DNA from: Chara braunii
Taxonomy: Eukaryota; Streptophyta; Charophyceae; Charales; Characeae
Assembly (NCBI GenBank): GCA_003427395.1
Contig: BFEA01000037.1
Location: forward strand, 2,464,811 to 2,500,016
DNA length: 35,206 nucleotides
Direction: 5' to 3'
Of the stretch, positions 18,851 through 28,028 are shown piece after piece; position 1 is the first letter of the stretch, and the number at the start of each line of letters is the position of its first letter. Under the pieces are notes generated by a model. That model made no database searches. It was not told where the DNA came from and worked only from the letters and a program-made list of their open reading frames with translations. The position numbers and the translations under genes were made by a program.

Positions 18851-19249
18851 GCAGCCCCGATTCGGAGTACGAGTGCCAACACACAGTCACTATACACGGC
18901 CGATCCGCACAAGCTGCAACCCTCACTCACAATCCAAGGGCCGATGGGCATGAGCACCAACACTCAGTCACGATCTCGGGACCAATCAGCGCGAGCACCA
19001 GCAGGCCAATCATTACGAGCACCAGCTCTTTGCCACAGTCTTCGGGCCAATCAGCGCTAGCACCAGCACTCAATCTCGCGGGATGCACAGTTTAGTCTCT
19101 CCAGGGCGCGCAGTGCCCAACAGGGTGTGCAAGGATAATGCGCACCAGCAAGGAATGCAGATTGCCTGCGGGATGCGTGGATCACCAAAGGAGCATGAGA
19201 TCACCAGAACGGTGCGCAGACTCCTAGCGCACAAGTATCTGTGGAACGC
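18851..19249 (+). repeat. Irregular repeat sequence between arrays F and H
   Basis: CAATCAGCG and GAGCACCAGC words recur without a fixed period to about 19080. From 19080 to 19250 no clear repeat or gene was seen. An open plus-strand frame crosses it, but it has no protein-like motif. Confidence 0.45.
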
Positions 19250-19400
19250 ACAGGTCATCAACGTGATTGCTAGCAGGGTGCACAGACCACTAGCGTGGCG
19301 AGTAAATGCCAGCGGAGCTCACCGGCCACTAGCGAGTCGTGCAACAGCCAGCGGAGCAAGCAAGCCACTAGCGAAGCGCTCAGGCTGGAGAGCGTGCAAA
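19250..19400 (+). repeat. Minisatellite H, 39-bp unit
   Basis: CCACTAGCG occurs at about 19287, 19326 and 19365 (period 39), with GCCAGCGGAGC between. Three units. Confidence 0.7.
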
Positions 19401-19649
19401 GTTCGGGTGGTGCACACGAATTCAGACAAGGCGCTGAGAGAGCCCGCAGATTCAAGCAGGGCGCGCGAAAAAAGTCCAAGCGGGCAAGCGCAGAACGGGC
19501 GAGTGTGGAATTAAGTGGGCGCGCACGGGTGCGGGCATATTAATACGGGGCACGTGCAAATTTAAATGGGCGTGTGCGTTTCAAGGCGGGGCGCGCACAG
19601 ATAAACGGACGCGCACCAACTAAAGAGGGCTTGCATGCAAGTGGCCAGC
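19401..19649 (+). other. GGGCGCGCAC-rich spacer
   Basis: Scattered GGGCGCGCAC-type words (near 19460, 19518, 19590 and 19605) lie in otherwise unique sequence, echoing arrays C and D. No gene was seen. Confidence 0.4.
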
Positions 19650-19795
19650 AAAGGTGAAGAGAGGACAAGTAGGAAGTGAAAGAAGGAGAAGGAGAGACGA
19701 CGAGAGAAAGAGAGAGAGAGAGAGAGAGGAGGGGGGGGGGAGGGGGGGGGGGGGGGGGGAAGAGGAGAGAAAGAGGAAAGGAGGTGGGCGAAACG
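19650..19795 (+). repeat. Polypurine tract with (GA)n and long G runs
   Basis: The strand is almost pure purine: GAAAGAAGGAGAAGG-type sequence, (GA)n, then runs of 10 and 18 G separated by an A near 19731-19759. Such G runs can form G-quadruplexes, and the GA part can form triplex DNA; both are known properties of these sequence types. The Pro/Ser-rich and Arg/Gly-rich open frames across it are by-products of the repeat. Confidence 0.85.
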
Positions 19796-20059
19796 GCAGC
19801 GGAAGGACAGCAGCACAAAGAGGGAACTTTGGCCACCACATCTGCCCAAAGTTGCCCACCCCTTTTCTTACCTCCCACTTGCTTTCCTCAATCTCGCTCA
19901 GCTTGCTCTCTGTTCTACTTGCTCCAACGTCATGGCTCTGGTCCTTGCTATTCTCAGCTGCTCCGCCAGCATTGTGCACTCCCACGTGCCCAACGAGGGA
20001 CACGGCCTCTTCTTTTATAGTGGAGAGGCCGGATGGTCGGGCCCAAGTGCTGGAGTCCC
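19796..20059 (+). other. Unassigned stretch, no gene recognised
   Basis: There is a mixed-composition sequence with an ATG at 19932, but the open frame runs into the palindrome repeats and has no family signature. Confidence 0.3.
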
Positions 20060-20420
20060 AAGGTTGGGGCCAGGGCTAAAAATAGACCAGGCCTGTGCTA
20101 AAATTAGCACCAGTACCGATCTTGGAATTCGAACAACCAGTCCTGTGCTAAAAATAGCGTGGGACTGTTGTAAATTAGCGCGGGACTGGGACAGTCCCGA
20201 CCTTGGAACATGACCGTGCTAAAAATAGCACGAGCCTGCTTTCAAAATAGCGCGGGCCTGCGCTAAAAGTAGTGCAGGACTGGGACTGTCCCGACTTTGG
20301 AGCACGAACAGCCAGTCCCGTGCTAAAACTAGCACGGGCCTGTGCTAAAAATAGTGCGGGACTAGGACTGGCCTGACCTTGGAATATGAAGGGTCGACCC
20401 TATTCTAAAATTAAACCGGG
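20060..20420 (+). repeat. Palindrome field built on GTGCTAAAAATAGCAC
   Basis: Copies and variants of CTAAAAATAG lie at 20076, 20098, 20148, 20219, 20263, 20323 and 20345. Several sit in the longer palindrome GTGCTAAAAATAGCAC. Between them are GGGACTGGGACAGTCCC-type inverted words (20182-20198) and CCGACCTTGGAACA. The C(A/T)8G word matches the MEF2-type CArG-box consensus known for MADS proteins. Whether any protein binds here is unknown. Confidence 0.7.
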
Positions 20421-20908
20421 CCTCTCTTAAACTATAATAAGGGCCCAATTCCATGTTCTCTTGACCTTTTACAGGCCTACCCTTCCTGACAAGGCCAAAT
20501 GACCGTATCGGTCTGATCCCAAGTGGTCAGTTACACTTTTCTTACCAACCCTTGGTTCGTTCTTAGTGCCGTTTGGACCTGGCCCTACTAATTTAGTTCT
20601 TGCGGACGCGGCTATTCAGCCGAAAGGCCGTGATTCAGCTTCCATGGTGCCGGACTGTCGTGTCGTCTTGTTCGTTGACTCGGCCCAGGGGAAACAACCA
20701 GTGTGTCAGTACTTTGCTGATTGTGACCATGGGCCACCCTCGAAGCTGATACATCGCGGAGGCTGACCGGGACGAGTCAACCACTGTTGACACGGCACGT
20801 TGGCCTCTAACAACCATACCAAACCCCATTCTTGGCTTCCTCGCCAGGATCTTTCTGCTATAAGAGGCAGCATAACCACTTACTTCTATCATTCGCTTTT
20901 GAGCCTGC
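20421..20908 (+). other. Unassigned stretch with a possible TATA word
   Basis: No coding sequence was recognised. CTATAAGAGG near 20858 could be a core promoter for a plus-strand transcript, but no convincing downstream frame on plus supports it. Confidence 0.25.
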
Positions 20909-21440
20909 TCAAACAGGTCCGCTACTGTCATTTATGGCTGGCCAGCGCTCTCGCAGCTCGTGCGATTTTACACTCGCATCCGCGCCACACTTGCTGCTGC
21001 TTGCTGAACTGCTTCCGCCGCACCGCCAAAGACGTGCGGCTCGGGTGTTGGGCGAGGGAAAGGCGGTCGTCAGGGTAAAGCGGTTGATGGCCAATCGACT
21101 TGACTTGCGAGAGGAAGAGGTCAGAGGAAAAAGAGGAGGAGGAAATATTGGAAGGGGTAAGGCTGCGCCATCGCTCCGATGATGGGCCTGAGGGCACGCC
21201 ATCGCCAAGGAGGATGGTGTATTATGCGTATAAATACGAGCAGCATTACGACACTCCGCCTCCATGCTTCGAAACTCCCTCTCGATCATTATCGTCGCCA
21301 TATCCTCCTCCTCCCTCTGCTTAGCCACATCCTCGCCAGCTCGCCGTTCTACCACAACCGCCTCGCCTTGCGCCACCATCGCTGCCATGTGTGTCGGATC
21401 CACCCATCGTTCATCAAGTTGCGCCGCCTGACCACCGCCT
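20909..21440 (-). pseudogene. Coiled-coil coding remnant, unassigned
   Basis: The minus-strand frame reads AAQLDERWVDPTHMAAMV, then AQGEAVVVERRAGEDVAKQR and EEEDMATIMIEREFRSMEAE. This Ala/Glu/Gln/Arg-rich pattern is a helical coiled coil, as in gag or tether regions of plant retroelements. After EAECRNAA the composition turns Ser/Pro-rich and is probably not native. No catalytic motif is present, and the family is not identified. Confidence 0.35.
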
Positions 21441-22302
21441 ATGCATCACACTTGTGTTGCTTCATATGTCATCTCGAGTTGTGCGGCCTTGTATGCAATC
21501 TGATATATAGAGGTATCATATAAAATATATGACGAACTATAAAGGTCCTCGCCCGCGATGGCTCGAGTGCTCGCTAAATAAGGCATGGACCTTTGGTCCC
21601 CGTATGCCTACAATTAGGAGTAGTGGTAGGTAAGTAGTGTGAGGTGAAACTGAGAGAAGAACATAGCTTTCTGTACAAAAAAATAATAATTAAAAAAAAA
21701 AAAAAATCAAAGAAGGATTAGTCTCATCAGTCTTGCGTGGTGCGACCACCGTACGCAAACATCATTTCATAGCTGGCTCTGATCACAGTCGTTGATCCAG
21801 CCTAATCACGTTACCAACCCCGCTGCCTTGCATCATTGAATCAGTCCCAATCTTAGGTCAAACCCCACATCAAGTTTGGCCTAGCAGTCCAAATCTCACT
21901 CCCGCCCTGCGCATCTCATTCATGCAGTCCCTATGTTCTCGAATCAGCCCATCTCATCCATGCGATCGATCAGCACCACATGATCATTTGGCGTAATCCA
22001 GCGGCCCAGTCACAACCTAGCCACGGGTGGATATGGAACCAATCATCGAGTTGAGGATCATCTAGGTCATCTTGACCAAAGGCTGCCTCACAAGGGGGGG
22101 AACATACGAAACCCCTTTCTCTTTGTCTGTTGGCTTTGAGTCGCTCACTCTCGGGTTATACCAAACCCCGTTGTCTTCATATGGCTGTGGGGTACCCGCA
22201 AGATAGAGATAAAGTCGCGCCAAAAAAAAGACAAGAAAAGGGCCTCCCCTAAGGACCCTTGTCAACACCCCTTCCTCGTTCGCCCTTAGAGTTCTTCTGA
22301 GA
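21441..22302. other. AT-rich then unique sequence, no gene recognised
   Basis: 21490-21720 is AT-rich with an A15 run near 21693. 21720-22060 holds ATCA-rich spacer words. A minus-strand frame at 22062-22268 (hydrophobic start, then basic) has no known relative that I recognise and may be part of the organelle-like block that follows. Confidence 0.3.
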
Positions 22303-23180
22303 GTGCGCCTGCCTACCCTGGTGGGCTCGCCCGTTGGCCCAACCCGACAGACAGAGCAAAGTCAGTCCTGATTCCCAGTCATGGCGGTCCGACCACCCTC
22401 TGAGCCCTTGCTCAGAACAGCTCTCGGGGAGCCGCACACCCCTTCGTGAAGCCCTCACTCCGATGAGTGCAGAGCCACGGTCCGTATGCCCATTAGTCAA
22501 CGTCAAAGTTCCATCTGCTCGCCTGACTTCTTTCGAACGTTCCAGCTTTAGTCACATATGGAGGGTGCTGGCTAACCCAACCAGACCGTATTGGTGAGTC
22601 AGAGCTAGTCCACAATTTAAGCTTAACGACAGTGGGCTAGGTGGCCGTAATCCCCACGGCTCTGTCGTCAACTGGGTTGTGGATACCTGGCTTGGTCCGA
22701 CGCCAATGGAACATCCCTGGAGACACGGTTCCCGAGAGATATCCCCAATATGAGTGATAGTAGGAGTCTACCACCTTTATCAGCCAATTGTCGGATTTTG
22801 ACCGGGAGAGGCTTAGGATGCCTCTTTCCTTTCCGGCAGGGGGACCAGATCGCGATGCGGCAACCTGGGAACGGGTAACCACCCGAGGGTCCGAACCTGT
22901 CATCCACTGTGGCTCACGCTTCGTCAACGCAGCTAGCTTCAGGGAATCATCTCTTGCTCGAGAGGCACAACTGAAACTCCCTGCCCCTTCACGATGGTTC
23001 TGAGTGTTGACACCGCAAGGGACGCCATTGATGTTAGACCCTCGCCGATGAACCGTTGCGAGAATCCGGCGGCTGCAGTGGGAACACTCCAACCATTGTG
23101 AAGAATGCAGCAAGCTCCAATCCGCTGCAATGCTTGGTGATCTTCGCTTCTACCGCAGTTGGTGGAACATATCACCCCAT
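22303..23180 (+). other. Group II intron-like sequence, possible nuclear copy of mitochondrial DNA
   Basis: From 22303 the sequence opens with GTGCGCCTGCC, fitting the group II intron 5' consensus GUGYG. It continues with GGTGGGCTCGCCCGTTGGCC, CAACCCGACAG, CATGGCGGTCCGACC, GAACAGCTCTCGGGGAGCC and CAGAGCCACGGTCCGTATGC. This matches my recollection of domain I of plant mitochondrial introns. I could not find domain V (a GAGCC...GGUUC hairpin with the AGC triad) or an intron-encoded maturase, so only the 5' part is supported. The rest to 23180 has similarly GC-rich, non-coding, structured character. The recognition is from memory and should be treated as moderate. Confidence 0.42.
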
Positions 23181-23186
23181 GACTGA

Positions 23187-23372
23187 CTACCTATCCCTTC
23201 AGAGTTGGTAGTTCCTAAACGCGAAGGCCCATTTGAAGAGGAACCCCATCCTGGCGATGCCGAGTCCCTTGCCATGCCATTCAAACCAATAAAATACAAC
23301 CAGAGGCAAAAACTGAAATCCCATAAACTGGCTCCCAATCCTGCAGGCATATCCCTAGGACTCGACATGTGA
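23187..23372 (+). CDS. Short exon-like frame, unassigned
   Basis: After a stop at 23184 the plus strand is open to TGA 23370-23372. It encodes LVVPKREGPFEEEPHPGDAE, then a basic MPFKPIKYNQRQKLKSHKL and APNPAGISLGLDM. A pyrimidine stretch ending in CTTCAG directly before it (to 23201) resembles a 3' splice site with an upstream CTGAC, so this could be a terminal exon. There is no start codon near its beginning and no family that I recognise. Confidence 0.28.
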   Translation, partial: LPIPSELVVPKREGPFEEEPHPGDAESLAMPFKPIKYNQRQKLKSHKLAPNPAGISLGLDM

Positions 23373-23389
23373 CAAGCCAGATACAATGC

Positions 23390-23870
23390 AAGGAACTGAA
23401 ATTTTAAAAATTTAACTCATAGTCACAACAAAATTGGGGCCAATCTGGGCCCGGTAGACACATGAGTCCACCACTGAATGCTGGCCAATAAATCCCTTGG
23501 ACCATTTGGGTCTGGTAGACAACCTGAGTCTACCTGTGGCATACTGCACAGCCACACGGGCCTGCAGGGCCCGACCAGCGTTCTCAGCCTAAAGGCCTGA
23601 AACCAAGGGCCTACAGGCCCTGTGTCGTTTCAGCCTAAAAGCCCTAAAACAAGGGCCTACAGGCCCTGTGTCATTTCAGCCTAAGAGGGTCCTCGAGGCC
23701 CTGAGTCTTTTCAGCCTGAAACGGAGGGCCATTTTCAAGCCGTCGTAAGATCGACCTGCCCTGAAACTTAGGCACCAGACCAGGGTTTTAGCACAGGCCA
23801 TTTTCGGCCTGTTTTCAAGACAACCCTTGTTTGAACTTCAACGCCAGGGTCTGGCACGTTTCGGCATTGG
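23390..23870 (+). repeat. Repeat with GGGCCTACAGGCCC palindromes, ~46-bp unit
   Basis: Four units start with GGGCCTGCAGGGCCC or GGGCCTACAGGCCC or a variant, each followed by GTGTCGTTTCAGCCTAAAA. They lie near 23560-23720, flanked by GGGTCTGGTAGACA-type words at 23440-23540. The same family in opposite orientation is at 1-260. Confidence 0.75.
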
Positions 23871-24748
23871 CAAGAGCAGCCTCCTGGACGGGCCAGCACT
23901 ATATGAGTCTGGTCGGCCCTAGAGGCTGCAGGCAGTCATGAGGTAGTGCATAGGAACTTCCCAGGCACTTCACTTGCAGGAGGCAGGAGGCAGTCTTCAA
24001 GATTTGGCAGTAGCACTCTGGAGGAGCGCTACAGTAGTAGTAGTAGCCTTAGCTGTAGTCTTCAGCGCTGGGCGCTATTAGGAGCTAGAGTAGGGTTGGA
24101 GAGAGAGAGATGGTTGGCGGAGGCCAGGAGACTTACCTGTGGTGCCATAGCTCCAGCTTCGTCTTCGATGTACCTGCAACAAGGCGCCACCTTCACAGGT
24201 TAGTACCGGACTAAGAGAGAGAGAGAGAGAGTTCTTCTTCCTCTTCTAAGTCCACCATCTCTCCCTCACCTTCTCGCTACCTAACTTCTTAGTATCTGCA
24301 GACTATGAGAGAGAGAGAGAGATAGGTGACTTTGGGACTTGACGACATTTGGATCCAAACTTCACATTGGGATTGAGACATTGGACGAGGGATCATTTGG
24401 GACCTGTACTGAAGACTTGGTGTTGACGACATTCCCATCTTCCCCTCTTCTTCGTCTAACCCCCTCTTCTTCGTCTGTGTATGGTTGGGGACTGGTGCAT
24501 TCTTCCTGTGTGAGCGCCAGGCCCCTTCACACCATGGAATGATGATGATGTATGTTTGGTCTGCCTTGCAACATTGATTGTTCGGATCATTGGTATTTAA
24601 GCCTTCCGCTATGCTATCTTGTACTATGTGAGAGAGGTTCTTGTTCTGGTCTGCACCTTTATGGTATGTGAAAGTTTCTTATCGGAGCGGACCTCTCAAT
24701 CAGAGATTCCGCCCAATCAAGTAGCCAGCTTGCTTGATGTTCTGATTG
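23871..24748 (+). other. LTR/leader-like stretch with GA microsatellites
   Basis: GA runs lie at 24212-24230 and 24305-24321, and a TAG trinucleotide run at 24028-24042. ACTTACCTG at 24131-24139 is a perfect 5' splice-site consensus on the minus strand. Open frames here are Ser/Arg-rich and unconvincing. The sequence may be a retroelement leader, but no primer-binding site was recognised. Confidence 0.35.

Positions 24749-24791
<43 letters not shown>
24749..24791 (+). repeat. (GATT)n microsatellite
   Basis: About eleven uninterrupted tetranucleotide units. Open frames reading INQS repeats on the minus strand are artefacts of this run. Confidence 0.95.
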
Positions 24792-24793
<2 letters not shown>

Positions 24794-24854
24794 TATTAGT
24801 AAATCAAGTAGGACTTCGTCAAATCTCTGTAAATTTTTTTCTCTTTCTCGCAAC

Positions 24855-25024
24855 AAATATCTGAAAATTTCTGATAGTAGCATTTCGTTTTGTATGAAAA
24901 TTTCTGATATTAGCATTTCAAATATCTGAAAATTTCTGATAGTAGCATTTCGTTTTATTTGAAAATTTTTGTTATTATCATTCGTTCTAAATAGCCGAAA
25001 ATTTATGATGTTAGCATTTCGTTT
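24855..25024 (+). repeat. AT-rich minisatellite, ~34-bp unit
   Basis: Five diverged units of GAAAATTTCTGATAGTAGCA with a TTTCGTTTT end start near 24863, 24896, 24929, 24961 and 24997. The array is sharply AT-rich compared with the GC-rich arrays at 16.6-19.4 kb. Confidence 0.85.
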
Positions 25025-25239
25025 TCTAGGCATATTAGGGTAACGATAGAGGTTGGCATATTCTCGGAAATTGGATTTAGTCTTCTTTGAAAATTGAATC
25101 TCTATTCTATTTCGCGCAAATTTTTTTTCTTCAAAATCGTAATTTTTTGAAAAGCCGAAATTTTGGCGAAGCCTTGCCTAGATCTTACTCTTAGCTCTCC
25201 TCCGTAAAATGTCTCACTGATATCAAATCGACAGATTTT

Positions 25240-25240
<1 letters not shown>

Positions 25241-25270
<30 letters not shown>
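25241..25270 (+). repeat. A30 tract
   Basis: Thirty A follow ACAGATTTTC and precede GAGGGGAGATG. It could be the 3' tail of a plus-strand retroposed sequence, but no matching direct repeats were found. Confidence 0.7.
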
Positions 25271-25274
<4 letters not shown>

Positions 25275-25414
25275 GGAGATGAGTCTCTTCTTTCGTTTTT
25301 ATTTTTTATTTTTTTTAGTCTGTTGATTAGGACCGGGAGGAAAGTATAGTTTGGTTGGTTTACCTACCTGCGTTTTCCCTCCCACCCAACCCTTCGCCTG
25401 CATTCCCGGTTTGG

Positions 25415-25512
25415 TACAGTGCCACATCAGCAACAGTGCCATGTCAGCAGTGCCACGTCAGCAGTGCCACGTCAGCAGTACCACGTCAGCAACAGTGCCA
25501 CGTCAGCAGTGC
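25415..25512 (+). repeat. 14-bp CAGTGCCACGTCAG array
   Basis: Seven near-identical units of AGTGCCACGTCAGC, some with an extra AACA. Each holds a CCACGTCA word with the ACGT core of plant bZIP sites (TGACGTGG on minus). It lies just upstream of the gag-like frame and may be LTR or leader sequence. Confidence 0.9.
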
Positions 25513-25565
25513 CCCGCCACCATGACGGTCTCAGTTCTGGGCATGCCAGGCCAACTGGCCAATGA

Positions 25566-26178
25566 GTCCATATTGCCGAGTACCGACAGCGGTTCCCAGC
25601 TCAACTCGCACTGATTGAGGCTGAGGAACAGCGTCAGGCAGCAGCCGAGGCTACCCGCCTACAGGCTGAAGCGGCGGCAGTAGCTGAAAAGCAGAGACTT
25701 CAGGCCGAAGCTGACGCAGATGCCCAGGTCCGTCGCAGGGAGGCCCAGGATCTGGTACAGCGGCACGAAGCCGCCATCATCAAAAAGCTCAAGTTCTGGC
25801 ATTTTGAACCATCCGAGAACCACGAAGACGCGACACCGAAAGAGCAGCACAAGGAATTTCTCGCCAAACTCGTGACCCGGTTGGTTTACACTTGTAACCA
25901 ATCTCCGACGGGCGGTGGGGAACCACAAGGATCTGCACGAGGATATTACACGGTCACTTTATTCCCGTGTACAGGACTTGGAGCAAGTTGCACCAAGACC
26001 AAATGTTGGCGAGTCCAGCAGTGCACAGTCGACCCACCAATTGGAGGAACGAGTTGAGCTTCTAGTCGCAATGCTCGGCGACATCACCACCTTCGCTGCA
26101 CCAGCCACCATCAGCAAGCAGTTGGACACCTTGAAGACCTTTGTTGCACCAGCCACCATTGAAGTATTATTGATGTGA
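25566..26178 (+). pseudogene. Retrotransposon gag-like coiled-coil fragment, frameshifted
   Basis: The frame is open from 25566 (after TGA) with EYRQRFPAQLALIEAEEQRQ, then many AEA/QRLQAEAD repeats, RREAQDLVQRHEAAIIKKL, KFWHFEPSENHED, and EFLAKLVTRLVYTCNQ. Around 25900 the coherent frame shifts and continues with NHKDLHEDITRSLYSRVQDL and EERVELLVAMLGDITTFAAP. The long Ala/Glu/Gln helix followed by a Trp/Tyr segment recalls, from memory, gag-proximal proteins of retroelements abundant in charophyte genomes. Neither a zinc knuckle nor an enzymatic pol domain is visible downstream, so this is a partial or non-autonomous copy. Confidence 0.55.
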
Positions 26179-27500
26179 GCCACTGTCGATCCATGACACT
26201 CAGATCCCTGAGCGGGGAACAACTGTGAGGTGCAGTTGCAGTGAGGGAGTGATGAGAGATCAACTTTCTAAGTATTGATACAGTATCAAGTTCATGGAAC
26301 TCGTGGTTGTGGCGCATCGAAAGGTAATCAATATTAATTCCTTGTAATGAAGAGAAAGTCTGGTGGGCATAAAGAAGTTCAACTCTACTTGACTAGAGAG
26401 TTATCAGTAGAGGGACTTCGTGTCTTCTGACTGAGTTGCCTGTCCAAGGAAATTATCAAGAAGATGGGCATAAAGAAGTTCAACTTTGCTTGACCAGAGA
26501 GTTGTACCAGATAAGGGAAGGGATCTTTTTGGAACCAGCATCTCTATACTTGAGACTGACGGGAGGTCTCTTGGGGGTATTCTCAGATGATGGAAGGGAC
26601 CTCTCTGGGATCTACACTTTGTATTTCCTGAGGCTGAAGGGAGGTCTCTAGGAAATACACTGTCGACTGTTGTTGTTGTTGTTGTTTAGTGCCTCTTGAG
26701 ACTGAAGGGACGTCTCCTGAGAAATGTTTGTTCCGTTATCTGGGGCATGGGCTGTCTGATTGCGGGCTTGATATGTTTGTTTGACTGTCTGTGTCTAGGG
26801 GTTCTCTCCTCTAACCTAAGATGTGTTGATTGTCGGGGCTAGCCAGAGCCTTACCGCAGTAGGTTGCAATCTGGTGGGGTCAACAGGTCCCCGACTCGAG
26901 TGTCCAATTCCGTACTTGGCTGAGGCTAAGACTCTGGGAGTCTGGCCTGTGAGGTCAAGAGGGGTCAGCTGGAACCCTACCGCAGTCAGAGGATGCAATC
27001 CAGTGAGGTTCGCAAGAGCCTGGAATCGTAGTTGACCGGGTCCTACGTTCAAAAATCTGGGCAGGGCAACCAACACCCTAGGCCAAAAACTGGTTGGTGA
27101 GCCGGTCTCGGACTGCAATGGTCAAATCCGGGTACGGGACAGTTGGACTGAAGGGAGGTCTACTGTCATAGGGTGACCAGACCCGCTATAGTCTGGGTGT
27201 CCTGGCATGAGGTGCGCCAAAGGGTCGACATACTCGAGTAGTGGGTATGGAGGTCCTGACCTGGAGGCAGGTTAAAGGGGCTTTCAAGACAAATGGTCTG
27301 ATTAGTCCTAGCCTGAGGCGGGCCGAATGAGGGATGTCAAACTGATGGGAAGTCTGTCACTCCCGGCCAGTGGAGGGCCAAAACCAAGGCAATCAATAAC
27401 TCTTGGGTGTGAAGGGTTGTCTATATTATTTATTATTTTATTATGAGTCTTTATTTTATTTATTTTATTTGGTTACTGCTTGACAACTGCTTGTAAGGGA
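26179..27500 (+). repeat. Field of short retroelement repeats, no gene
   Basis: GGGCATAAAGAAGTTCAACT followed by CTTGACTAGAGAGTT occurs twice about 101 bp apart (26364 and 26465). AAGGGAGGTCTC-type words recur at 26560-26720 with a (GTT)6 run near 26670. ACCGCAGT...TGCAATC blocks recur near 26860 and 26980. 27420-27470 is a TTTATT-rich stretch. No protein motif was recognised. Confidence 0.55.
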
Positions 27501-27589
27501 ATTTGCATGTTGGGAACATGTTTGGTGGTTTGTGGAACTTGCTGTTTTGCAGGGTCATGCATGCTCATCTAAAGTTCCCAGACCAGAGG

Positions 27590-27760
27590 AAAATTAAGGG
27601 GTTTGGTATCCCCCTTTATCTATCTGAGAAGTTGAGGACACGCCTCACTCAGATCAGAGAAAGAGAACGGGTTTTGGTATCCCCCTTGTTGCTAGGGAAG
27701 TCGAGGAGACGTCTCACTCAGGCCAGAGAATAAGAAAAAGGGTTTGGTATGCCTTACTCC
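27590..27760 (+). repeat. ~77-bp tandem repeat, 2.5 units
   Basis: GGGTTTGGTATCCCCC-type starts near 27598, 27669 and 27740 are each followed by GAAGTTGAGGACACGCCTCA or its variant, then CAGAGAA. It probably continues the same repeat-rich element as the previous entry. Confidence 0.75.
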
Positions 27761-28028
27761 TGATACTGCTGACAACATCCTTGAAATCACTATTAGAAGT
27801 GGGAGACGAGGTAACTTCTCCACTGTAAAAGCTTAAAGGGGAATCAGATTTCAAGATGACAAGAGGTCAAAGTCAATTGCAGATGAGAAAGTCGAGATAA
27901 TAAACCTTCTTAAATTTTGTTTGGTGTTCAACAGAGCAGCCTGGTTCACGAGGAACCTGCATCCCCGGCCTCTAGGTATTCAAACACTTAAGCCAGGGAT
28001 GCTATGAAGTATGGAATGAGGTGAGAAA

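Noticed and set aside
18394-19060. Repeat proteins with NEPANTALVRN units
   Set aside because: They come from the 59-bp array. Because 59 is not a multiple of 3 the frame changes in each unit, and similar open frames exist on the opposite strand.
19540-20020. Pro/Ser-rich and Arg/Gly-rich open frames
   Set aside because: They follow the purine tract and G runs in different frames on both strands, with no family signature.
24659-25033. INQS-repeat protein on minus
   Set aside because: It is generated by the (GATT)n run and the AT-rich minisatellite.
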